From the NCBI GenBank assembly GCA_024196135.1, contig JAMQCK010000032.1, positions 62,001 to 126,000 of the forward strand: a DNA stretch of 64,000 nucleotides, written 5' to 3'. Position numbers and translations under genes: made by a program. Of this stretch, positions 34,023-45,167 are shown piece after piece (the stretch's first letter is position 1; every line of letters begins with the position of its first letter). Under the pieces are notes generated by a model, which was not told the DNA's origin, did no database searches, and saw only the letters and a program-made list of their open reading frames with translations. The stretch is from Pleurotus ostreatus/Saccharomyces cerevisiae fusant. Lineage: Eukaryota; Opisthokonta.

Positions 34023-37000
34023 ATGGCGGTAAATGCTCTGAGAGGCTTGTCGACCGCCATCTTTCGCAGAGCAATGTCTACAGTACCTGAGGCGTCCGCG
34101 GCCCCCACGACCAAGTCCGCCGCCAAGAAGGAGGCCAAACGGCTCGAGAAGGAGGCCAAGCTTGCTGCGAAGGCCCTCAAGACAGCCGCCGCTCCCAAGT
34201 CCACCAAGGAGAAGTTGAAGAAGGAGAAGGCCGATGAGCAGGAGTTCGTGAACACCACCCCGGCCGGGGAGAAGAAGGACCTGTCGCAGCCCATGTCCGC
34301 GGGGTACAACCCGACGGCGGTGGAGACGGCCTGGTATGCCTGGTGGGAGGCGCAGGGCTACTTCAAGCCGAAGGAAGACGACGGCAGCCCGACATTCGTT
34401 ATGCCCTCGCCACCACCGAACGTCACTGGTAGCCTGCACATTGGACACGCGTTGACGACCGCCATCCAAGACTCGCTTGTGCGTTGGCACCGTATGCGGG
34501 GCTACCGCACGCTCTTCGTCCCCGGGTTCGACCATGCAGGCATTTCCACCCAGTCCGTGGTTGAGAAGCGGTTGTTCAAGCTTACCGGAGAGACGCGACA
34601 TGACCTCGGACGCGAGAAGTTCGTGGAGAAGGTCGGGGAGTGGAAGGATGAGTGCGTAGCCGAAGCTTCAGCCGCTGCAGTGTACTGACTCGACCTGCAG
34701 CTACATGAGCCGTATCTCCAACCAACTACGCAGGCTCGGCGGTTCCTACGACTGGTCACGCAAGGCTTACACTATGGATCCCCCACTCTACCGCGCTGTC
34801 ATCGAGAACTTCTGCCGGTTGCACGAAGACGGAATCATCTACCGCGCCAACCGCCTCGTCAACTGGTGCGTGCGGCTGAACACAACGTTGTCCAACCTTG
34901 AGGTGCGCTGCTACTGTATTCCCATCATTCCCCACTCACTCAAACACAGGTCGACCAAAAAGCACTCAACGGTCGCGAGTTTCTGTCCGTCCCCGGGTAC
35001 AAGGAGAAGGTCGAGTTCGGTGTCATCACCTCTTTCGCATACCCCATAGAAGACTCAGGTGCGTTTGCGCCATCTCCCCCTCGCACATCTTCCTCATTCA
35101 GCTTCCCAGACGAGAAGATCATCATTGCCACCACCCGTCCGGAAACCATGCTCGGAGACACTGCCATCGCCGTCCACCCCGACGACGCGCGCTACAAGCA
35201 CCTGCACGGCAAGTTCGCCATCCACCCCTTCATCCCCGGCCGCAAGATGCCCATCATCACCGACGCGGAAGCCGTCGACATGGAATTTGGTACCGGTGCC
35301 GTGAAGATCACCCCCGCGCACGACCCCAACGACTACGCCGTCGGTACAAGGCATAACCTCGCTTTCATCAACATCCTCAACGACGACGGTACCCTCAACG
35401 AGAACGCGGGCGAGAAGTTCGCGGTACGTACTGCGTGATTGGGCTTCGGAGCAGGGCGCTTACGAGGTTTCGTAGGGCATGCCAAGGTTCAAGGCGCGCG
35501 TGGAGGTCGTGAAGGCACTCGAGGCGGCTGGTCTGTTTGTGGAGAAGAAGGACAACCCGATGCAGATCCCTATATGCAGGTATGTGCGGTGCGCTAACCT
35601 TGTAGCGTACGGCCTGCTCACGAGTATACTACAGCAAGTCCGGAGATGTCATCGAGCCGATTCTCAAGCCACAGTGGTGGGTGAACTGCAAGCCTCTCGC
35701 GGAGGAAGCGATCAAGGTCAGTCCCACACATGAGGCTGGATACCAGAGATCTTATCAGTTCTTCCAGCGCACAAGAGCCGGCGAACTCCTCATCCAACCG
35801 AAGCAGTCCGAGAATGAGTGGTACCGGTGGTTGGAGGGCATCCAGGACTGGTGTATCTCGCGTCAGCTATGGTGGGGTCATCGTGTACCGGCATACTTCG
35901 TCAACGTTGAAGGCGAGGAGCAGGACGTGAGCGCTCCCTCGCATGCGTCCGGCCCGCTTGCTCACTGTCGGACAGAAAATCGATGGCAAGCATTGGGTGG
36001 TTGGGCGGACACTGGAAGAGGCGACGGAGCGCGCCAAGACTCTCGCCAACGGCAAGCCCTTCACTCTCGAGCAGGACGAAGACGTCTTGGACACGTGGTT
36101 CTCTTCCGGCCTTTGGCCCTTCTCCATCATGGGTTGGCCAGAAAACGTGCGTGTATATCATTGGCCTGTGTCGTGCACATACCTGACCCTCCTTCCTTCC
36201 AGACATTCGACTACCGCAACTTTTACCCGTCTTCTGTCCTCGAGACCGGCTGGGACATCCTCTTCTTCTGGGTCGCCCGCATGGTCATGCTCGGCCTCAA
36301 GCTCACCGACCAGATGCCCTTCCGCGAGGTCTATTGCCACGCCATGATCCGCGACGCGCACGGGCGCAAGATGAGCAAGTCGCTGGGCAACGTCATCGAC
36401 CCGCTCGACGTGATCCAGGGCTGCGAGCTCGAGAAGCTGCACGCGCAGCTCCTCGAGGGCAACCTCGACGAGAAGGAGATCAAGAAGGCGAAGGAGGGCC
36501 AGAAGAAGGACTTCCCGAAGGGCATCCCGCAGTGCGGCACGGACGCGCTGCGCTTTGCGTTGTGTGCGTACTCGGGCGGCGGGCGCGACATCAACTTGGA
36601 GATCCTGCGCGTGGAGGGGTACCGCAAGTTCTGCAACAAGATCTTCAACGCGACGAAGTTCGCGATGCTGAAGCTCGACGAGTCGTTCGTGCCGCAGCCG
36701 ACGGCGAAGGTGCGTGCGCTGAGTAGGCGTAGGAGCGTTCGATAGCTGACATGCATGTCCAGCCCACCGGGAAGGAGAGCCTCGTCGAGAAGTGGATCTT
36801 GCACAAGCTGAACGTCGCCGCGAAGGAGCTCAACGCGCAGATGACGGAGCGCAACTTCATGATGGCGACCACGGCGGCGTACAACTTCTGGCTATATGAG
36901 CTCTGTGACGTCTACATCGTGCGTCCATCTGCGGTCTGCGCTACGAGACCGATACTGACCTCCTTGCAGGAGGCGATGAAGCCGATGACGGACGAGGGCG

Positions 37001-37839
37001 CGTCGGTCGAGACAAGACGGTCTGCTCAAGAAACCCTGTACACCTGCTTGGACCACGGCCTCAGGCTCTTGCATCCCTTCATGCCGTTCGTGACGGAGGA
37101 GCTGTGGCAGCGCTTGCCCAGACGACCGAACGACTCGACGCCTTCGATCATGCTGTCCAAGTTCCCTGAATCTGTACGTACACACCCAACGGCTCATGCA
37201 TGCCCCTTACTGATCTTATTCCCTCACCAGAGCCCCGACTTCACCTTCGACGAGGCGGAGAAGCAGTTTGACCTTGTCTTCTCCGCGTTGAAGACCGGGC
37301 GGTCGCTCGCGGCGTCGTACAGCTTGCAGAATGACATCCAGTGTACGTGACCGTTCGACTGACTGTACGCGCTGCTGACCGCGACCCTCAGTCTTCATAT
37401 TCGCCCAGTCTGACGCGGACGCGGCGCTCTTTGAGTCTCAGGTGCCCACAATCGTCGCGTTGACGAAGGGCTGCAAATCCGCGAAGGTCGTGCGCGAGCT
37501 CAAGGATATTCCTGAAGGCTGCGGTGCCGCCGTCGTCACCCCCACTGTCGCCATCCACACACTTGTCCGAGTGAGCCCTGGTCCTTTGCATGCTAACGCA
37601 AGGACTGACGCGTCGTGTAGGGTCTTGTCGACCTCGACGTTGAGATCTCGAAGTGCGACAAGAAGCTCGATGTTGTGCGTCTGGCGTACCAAAAGATCGT
37701 CAAGACCGAGTCGCAGGCGGACTATGAGCAAAACGTCCCGGAGAACGTGCGCACGGCCAATGCTGATAAGCGCAAGACGTTGGAGGCGGAAATCGCGACC
37801 TTGGAGTTGTCGAAGGAAATGTTTGCGAATTTACAATGA
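34023..37839 (+). CDS. VAS1: Valyl-tRNA synthetase, intact, probable dual start
   Basis: Class I synthetase charging tRNA-Val, over 1000 aa with about ten short introns. Motifs: [15 protein letters not shown] (HIGH), [14 protein letters not shown], the editing domain with [61 protein letters not shown] (KMSKS), a tRNA-binding helical region and a C-terminal coiled coil ending [10 protein letters not shown]. Two in-frame ATGs open the gene: 34023 adds [17 protein letters not shown], like a mitochondrial presequence; 34074 starts [11 protein letters not shown]. In yeast one VAS1 gene supplies both compartments from two starts, and the same is inferred here. It is tail-to-tail with B2 (97 bp). 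A decayed inverted copy lies at 18798-22100. Confidence 0.95.
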
Positions 37840-37936
37840 GTCAGATACAGTACTAAGGAAGGTCTTTCAATGACATATGAACAATCGCGAGTAGCCGCCG
37901 TCGCCTTCTGCTAATCAAGCTGGCCAAGCTGGCATT

Positions 37937-40900
37937 CTAGCGATCGCGAGGCCGCCGCGGTACAGTAGTCTGACGCTTTCCACGCGCTGGTCCACGTTTC
38001 TGGCGCTTGCGCTCGGGTTCATCATCATCCACATCGGTCTGTTGTCGCTCAGCACGATCGTCTCTGACCGAAGGGCCGCGAGCGGAACCTGCAGAAGGAC
38101 CAGCGACAGCGTCAGGCGCAGTGGAGGGCGTGGGTCTGGCCGACCGGCGCAATGACCTCGATGCCGATGGCTGACGAACGAATTAGCCGCAATCCCCGTT
38201 GTCTCAAGGAATAGAAACGTACCGATGTCGACGTCGGGAATGCAGACGCGGGGACTAGGTTGCGCTTGAGGGGCGTTGCCAGCTTCTTCATGCGGAAATC
38301 CCACGCAGCGTCGTATCTGTCCTGCAACGAGACGCCCTGCGGGAGCTGACACTTACCGTCGGCCTCTAGCTGCAGTACGACGTCGGTATACAGCGGCTCT
38401 ACCAGGCAATCCTGCGGTGCCATGTGTCGAGTACTTTGTCTCCAGGGGTCGATCCTGAGCTCCACAAGGGGATGCGAGTCTTTGTAGTCGCGGAAGCGCT
38501 CCAGGCGGCCCAGCAGTGGATGCACGACGATCGCGCGGAGCAGACTGTGCTCTCCGGCCAGGTGCAGCTCGCGATTCGGCAAAGCATCAAGGCAGCGGAG
38601 CATTTCAGCGTTTTTCGTCATGGCCTCCGGGTCGGACAGTGGCTCGAACGCTTGCCTCTTTTTGGGTGAGGGCTTGGATCCTGCCAATGGCTCATCCGGC
38701 GGCCCTTCCGATGGCTTAGGCTGCCCTTCCAATGGCTCAGGCGGCGACCCTTCCGATGATTCATCCAGCGTCTCCTCTAATTCCTCATCCGACGATAGAT
38801 CCGTAAGATCTGACAGCTCTTCCAAGGCATCTCCTGATGATGCCTTCGACGGCTCTCCGGACGATGCTTTCGCCTCCTCGTCGATGGAAACGGGCGCCGA
38901 TGCGCCAGGAGCATCCTCCTTCTCCTCCTCCTGAGGATTATTTGAGACTTAGTCGAGTTCAAGTCGAAGATCGAGTATTAGTGCAAACCTTCCTGACCCT
39001 GTAGAACAATTCCGGCGTTATGCTGCGAATGGCTTGGCGCATGAGATCCTTTTCTGCTGTCAGGGTTGGCGACGGCCTAGTGTGATATTTGCACTGCACA
39101 GCGACCCACACATACTTGCCGTTAGAGAGCTGAAGGACGAAGATCAGGTCGGGGCCGCAAAGGTTGTCGGGGAAGACGAAGGTGGTTGGCAAGGTCTTCA
39201 GCCACTGCAACGTCCGCGCAGAATTTGGACTGCCCTGGCCTATGTAGCAGAACGGTCGCCGGGGTTCCCGAGGTCGCGATCCTGTCTGACTTTGCGCCGC
39301 AAGTCTGGCGTTCGCAAGTTCCCCCGCCGCCCAACCAACGTCCGCGGGCCAGTCAGTGATCACCCCAACCAGCTTGACAGTCTGCTTCGCCAACTCCGTG
39401 TGCCGGCCCGGATCGCAGAAAATGAAGAGCTCGTCGAGTGCGGGATCTTTCTCTCCGGAGAAAAGTTGAATGAAGCCCTGAGCAACGAAATTCTCCCAGC
39501 CGTTGCATTTATTCCCATCGCGCTTGATATCTCTGGCGAAATGGTGGAAACTCGTGTGCACACCGGAGGGAATTGAGTTCAAGTACTGCTCAAGCCCTAG
39601 TAGTACCAGCGGCTCGTTGATATCCGCCGACCAGCCCCCGGCGATGAACTGGCCCGTTGACCCTCCAGTGTTCTCCAACGCAGCACTACAGGGCCACAAT
39701 GAGTATAGCCGAATAATGGTCCATGGGTACTTACTCGTCCGAGCCAGGGGGTATCCAAGTTATGCGAGCCAGCCCCATTTCGAGAATCGTATCCGGGTAA
39801 TCACTGCCCTTTACGACATGCTGGTCCGTCGACCTAATCAACTTGTCGAATATGTTACCGGCGATGTCCGCCAAGAATTTCTGCTGAATGTCCGCTGTGG
39901 AGATCGTGTTAAGGCGCGTGATGCGCCATATATGTCGTTAAAACTCACATTTTCTCTCTAATCTATGATAATTCATCCCGACGATAGTACGCAGCGCGTA
40001 CTGTAATGTCGCATTCGGGATGGCGATGTCAGGGAGCAACCTTTCTCCTGAACTCATGCGGACCGCGAGATACCCGTCACTGGGCATGTAGCCTGTGCAG
40101 TGACGCACCAGGTGGTCCAACAGTTGATGCCCGTACTGGAGCTGGCTTTGCATCAAGATTGCAATGAACGCAACAGCGAATCGATACCTTGGGATGGATC
40201 AGAAATTTGTATAGGATAGCGGAATTAGAATACGTACCTGCCGCGTAGCCATTTGAACGCTCTTCGTAGGAGATAACGATTTCTCTCCCGAAACAGCGGT
40301 GGTAAGACTTTGGTAGTGAAGCGTTCAAGCTGGGGGTATGAATCGAAGCCTCCGAGAGACATGTGTACTCCACTGCCTACGGTTTCAGCTGCTATCACTC
40401 CTTCACGTCCGAGCGCTCGAACCACGTCGGCCCTGGTGAGACTGGTCCCGGTCGGAACGATAATGGAACGGGTGAGGACGGAGCCGATGTGTGTGATGAC
40501 GAAGCCCAGGAGCGAATTTTCGACTACCTCGTGTGATGAGGGTGCTCCGGGTGGCGAGGGCAAGGCTCCAGATGATAAGCTTTTAAACCCGGGTGGCATG
40601 ACACTGCTGGCTGCAAAAGACTCGGGTGTCACCCGATCACCATCTACGGGAGATCCTGAGCAGCCATAAAATTGGGAGTAGACGCGAGCGGGTTCCTGAG
40701 CTTCATCGAGCACTATGTAGAAGCGGTCTGACGAGTACCCCCTCGCGCAAAGGCAAATTCTGACCTCTTCCATAGTCGTACGTGCCTCGTTGTCCAGATC
40801 CTTGTCTTTCTGCACGGCGTCGATGAGGAGACACACCGCAAGATCAAGGAAGACGTCGTGTCCAGCTCGATCGCGAAGGATGGCTGGGTCGAGTTGCAGA

Positions 40901-41845
40901 CGAAGCCAAAGGACTCTGACGTCCTTGTCAGATAGAACTCGTCCGGGCCTAGAGGACATCTGCAAGAGAAGGAGGAAGACGTGGAGGCGAGCGAGAAAAA
41001 CAGCGGATACTCGTGATTCAATTGATGACTGAGCCCAGAGTGGGTCCGTATCGAGCAGAGTATAGGCGGTCACCGGGCGATCTCTGGTAGCGCCGAGTGC
41101 AGATTGCATATCCGGCGAACCAATGTGTGTAGGATCCTTCAAGGCGCAGGTCATATAGAAGCCCCAATGCATGGTTAGTCCTTCCAAAAGGAGGCGTGTC
41201 TTCCCTGCCCCTGGTGCGTCGCATATATATCTAGAAACGAGTGCTATCAGTTTGTCTTTCGTACAGAAAGGCAGGTTTGTTACGCACGAGGCCGATTCTC
41301 CGAAGATTGCGTCCACTTGCTCCTGTGGAGCGTCTCCTAGATTGTGAAGCAAAAAGAACGGAAGATCTGACGTTTTGCTGTGCGATGGGATTTTCTGCGC
41401 GCCATAGAACTTGGCAGCATCCTTATCGTCGCCGCGATACATCCAGAGCGGTAGCGAACGTCTGTTGTCAACGATCTCAACGATTGATTGCTTGATCTCA
41501 TCGAGAAAGTCGTCTGGCGTCGTTGAATCCACCACCATGGACCAGACTTGAGGACCTTCGTCTGCGAGTGACATGAATAATTTTGGCGGTAGACTATGAG
41601 TGTTGTGACCTACCCAGTACGTGGCGCAGGACCCCATAAGCTCTTGTGGAATGAGCTTGTTTGACCAAGCGTATCAGACGGTCTTGTTGGCGATGGAGGG
41701 CATCATGACAATCAACAAGGGTTGGCGCCGGATTGACCAGACCAATCGAGACAAGGTGAATGATAGTGCTGGCGTCGTACAAGTTGGTAGGATCAAGATG
41801 TGCTGTGCGTCGATATATATCCGCATCAGTGAGATGCGCCGCCAT
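37937..41845 (-). CDS. B2: P-loop NTPase fused to a PD-(D/E)XK nuclease, with acidic linker and basic tail
   Basis: 1178 aa in eight exons: 41845-41614, 41561-41288, 41230-40238, 40187-39949, 39894-39735, 39685-38989, 38930-38223 and 38170-37937; all phases agree. N-terminal domain (IGLVNPAPTLVDCHDAL), FFLLHNLGDA, Walker A CDAPGAGKTRLLLEGL, Walker B FYIVLDEAQE, FKWLRGR. Nuclease: INEPLVLLGL, GNKCNGWENF, GPDLIFVLQLSNGK, VAVQCKYH, i.e. a complete E...D...QxK site. Compared with B1 it adds an acidic/serine/proline linker (SSDEELEETLDESSEG) and, beyond B1's end, a tail with PERKRQKRGPARGKRQ, a bipartite-type nuclear localisation signal. It diverges from A4 across 138 bp. Nuclear ATP-dependent nuclease is the best guess. 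Confidence 0.77.
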
Positions 41846-41983
41846 TACTTGCGCATAGAGCGCTAGTGAGCTCTGAGTCGGTCGTGGTTGCAATCGGATG
41901 AGGCGTGTGCGAAGGATCTCCGCCTCCGTATAGTCACGTGTAATGTTCACACGCGCGCATCGTCCATCTTGTCCCGAATCATC
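41846..41983. promoter_or_regulatory. Short bidirectional promoter between B2 and A4
   Basis: 138 bp between the two start codons, almost the same spacing as between A1 and B1. It contains TCACGTG (about 41934-41940), an E-box-like palindrome core. No TATA box is obvious. Confidence 0.5.
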
Positions 41984-44814
41984 ATGGCCGATGATGAGAT
42001 CCAAAGCGTCCTGCTTTGCGCTGCGAGGGACAAGCATGACTACGCTCATGTGCTATCCCAATTGCTTGAAGCTCTTTTTCGACGACGTATGCAACCCTTG
42101 GATCCTGATTATGTGACGCCGCAGGGCTGCATCCAACTTCTGGCCGATCATCCTGACATCGAGCTGCTCGTCAGGAAAGCCGTCGAGACACAGAATAGTA
42201 GCATCGTCGCTTCGTCAGGTGCGTGTACCCGTAATGCCACAAGGAGGGTAATCCAACACTTCACAGGTCTTTTGCGATTCGACAACACGGCATTGCGCTC
42301 GTATAGGCCTCAAATCTCGTCCGACAACACTGTTGACCGCGTCATAGAGGAATTCAAGCGCGATCATAGGACGATCATCGAAAATTTCGCCAAGAGTGAC
42401 GTACGGCTGCCTTCTTGGACGCCTACGACCGCTTGTTCAGGGGATTACGCGGATTTCATCGCCTCTCTGAATATTCCTCGCTTAGACGATTCCAAGCCCT
42501 GTCTTGTTATGCATGACCTGTGGCCTCAATTCGATATGCCGACTACGGCGCAACGGTTGAGGAACCTCTTTCAGCCAGGCCATCACACGTAAGGCACATA
42601 ATCCAAACAGCGTGGTCGATGTTTTAAATTTCAGCAGAATATTTCTAAACGGCGCGGGAGCAGGAAAGACCCGTCTTTTATTCGAGGGCCTCTCGAGGAA
42701 CTGGGGTCTGTACCTACCATCTTTCCTACAGCCACTATCTCCTGGGTCGTCCGACCTGTACGAGGCTATCTCTGCAGGACTTCATCGCATGCAGTCGACG
42801 AAGAAATTCACGGGACTCGCTACTGCCGATGTTGTCGCTCGTAATATTCACCTCGCTCGGCGCGTCTTCTTGCAGGTCCTTCTGGCCAGGCTTACGATGT
42901 TTCAATTGTTCCTCAATTGTGCCCCTTCACCGAACGACACTGACACCCGCATCCGCTGGCTGGCCTTACAACTGGCCCCCATACCTTTGGTGAAACGGGA
43001 CATATTCAGGACCCTCTCGGTTCGCGTCACTGTCCATGACGCCAGCCTGCCTTACCTCGAAGGCCGGATCACGGATACTCTCCTCGACATTCGATCCAAG
43101 CTTGGTGTTGACCAGCCGATTTTCTGTGTTGTTGACGATGTCCAACATCCCTGCCTCCAGTACCCCGATCATTTCGGAAGCTCGAGTGCTGTACAGGAGA
43201 TGGCCTGGGCCTGGGATCGCCACGCAGACCTTACTCTCATACTAGCAGGTCGCCCATCGGGAATGCCATTGGACAAGCTTGACGCGCTGGGTTATCGACT
43301 CTGCACAGACACGGGTTCTTTCAATGAACCCGATGAGCACTTGAACTACGTGCGACGGTATCTGCCCCCTCGTTTGATTTCTTCGGCGTGCGGGGAAATG
43401 CTCCTACGTCGTATATGTCTTTGGCTTCGAGGCCGGTGAGAGCAGTAGGCCGCCTTGTACTCACGAAGACAAACTCATCACTTGTCTCTAGATACCGCAT
43501 CACAGCCCTCTTTGTCCATTGCTTGATGGCCGCTGGTTATCGTCATCCGCACACCCTGTTGAACACATATCTGTGTGTGTTCGGCAAAGTCAATCCCGCA
43601 GATGGCCCCCGCCATACGAGCGCCGCGGCGAGGAAGGAGTGTAGTATTGTGGTGGGCAGTCGTGGTCGGTACGATCCAGCCCAAATTCTCTCTCAAGGTA
43701 GGCATCCAATCGTCGACATGTCCATCCGCTCATCTTTGCCAGATTTGCAGGCGTGGTCTTCTGCGCAGACAGCCCTGAATCGATTAATGACGCTGGGACA
43801 AGACGCCGTTCACTTTGCGGAGGATTGCGTACATCTGGTCTCGCTTGAATTTGCAACATTTACGCGACCCGACGCGAGTGAAGTTGTCGTCAACGAACCG
43901 CTCTTTGTCTTTCCTGTCGCGGACGTATTATTTCATCGCTGGGGTCCCACATACGGCTTCCTGAGCAGCTCTGCTGCGTCTGGGCTACGCTGCCCTCCGG
44001 TCCACAAGTCATTCCACATTGCTGCCGTTCCTTTGCTACTTCTTGCCCTGCAAGGACGTATGCGACTGTGCGACATATTTGCGTTCCCCGACCCTGCTCC
44101 ACAGTGGGTAGATCAGGTGTGCAAACTCGTGCGCCTCACGCGTTCCAACAACGGGCGCGAACTACAGGCTATCCCATACGTCACCTCGTTTCCTGGCGCA
44201 GACGCAGATGGCCCCTGGGCAATGGAATCGCCGCAGTGGTTGGGAGGCTTTGCGTCGGAGCCGTTCTGCATCGCTGCAGGCTTCAGCCACGCCGACCTTC
44301 TGTTCGCGCTTCAAGTTGGAGAGAGTCGGACGTTCTACGTTGCGCTCACGATCTTGCTCAAGAATCAGCACGTCGATGTGCCCATCACCGTCATCCAGCA
44401 CGTCTTGGATAGCCTGGACTCAGCGCATCTATTCAACGTACGCCTCTTTCTCCCCGGGATCATCTATGTAGACTGAGCTGTATTTCACAGGTAAGGGATG
44501 CGATCAACCGCCCCCAGTACCCAACGCTTGATCTATGCACACCGGTGGATGGTTCGGGGCCGCCGTCCATGCTACGTGTGTTCGCGACTTTCCCGGATGC
44601 GACCGACATTCGCATCCTACGGCCGGACAAGTCGTCGCAACCGATGGCCTCACTTCGGATGGACGTACTACAGAAGCTTTCGGAGAGTATCCCTTACGAC
44701 AGCATAGTGTCTCGACTCGATGCTGCCTTCATCCGGCGTCGGAAGGACAAGCTTTACGGAGATGCGCCTATAAGCTTCCAAGCTGAGGGTGACGATGGAG
44801 AGATTGTTGGCTAG
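41984..44814 (+). CDS. A4: NTPase plus degenerate nuclease-like paralogue
   Basis: The best-defined A gene: 859 aa, six exons 41984-42218, 42267-42588, 42638-43435, 43492-43697, 43743-44437 and 44491-44814, all in phase. It begins MADDEIQSVLLCAARD; then QPLDPDYVTPQGCIQLL, CLVMHDLWPQ, P-loop LNGAGAGKTRLLFEGL, Walker B IFCVVDDVQH (DD, not DE), LTLILAGRPSGM, YRLCTDTGSF, RRYLPP and ICLWLRGR. The nuclease-like domain has VVNEPLFVFPV, FHIAAVPLLLLAL (H for the catalytic E), FSHADLLFALQVGE and YVALTILLKNQ, so even the lysine kept in most A genes is T here. The last exon carries MLRVFATFPDATDI. It is head-to-head with B2, tail-to-tail with psiABC1. Nearest relative A7. Confidence 0.78.
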
Positions 44815-45167
44815 GACTACCGTATGAAACTGACCTGTCTTCGAATACGATGTTGTCCTTACATGGGCGTTGCAGATATAGCATTTTAGAGGTTGTTCGC
44901 TACGCACTGGATTCACAAGCGTTGCGCGTCAATGTGCGCCCTACTCCCTGACCAGAAACGTCGGGATAAGACCAGACACCGAGAATCAAACTGGTACGAA
45001 GCAGAATTTCGCGCGTCTGGATGGGTGAACAAGGCTCGCATCTCGTGGGCGAACTGGCCAGACTTCGCAATGACGAGCAGAGATAAGGCGAATGCCTGCG
45101 CTCCGATTAGACAGTATTATCAACATGTATTGAACAGTGCAAATCGTAGTATCAGATAGACGATAGC
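44815..45167. other. Intergenic between A4 and psiABC1-1
   Basis: 353 bp between the converging 3' ends of A4 and the ABC1 pseudogene. Nothing recognisable is seen. It is the counterpart of the 171-bp gap between A1 and the intact ABC1. Confidence 0.5.

Noticed and set aside
41581..41637. B2 read straight through with the peptide containing YWVGHNTHSLPPK as its N-terminus
   Set aside because: A 52-nt intron (41562-41613) with good GT/AG ends joins the true upstream exon, which matches the N-terminal domain of B1 and the A genes.
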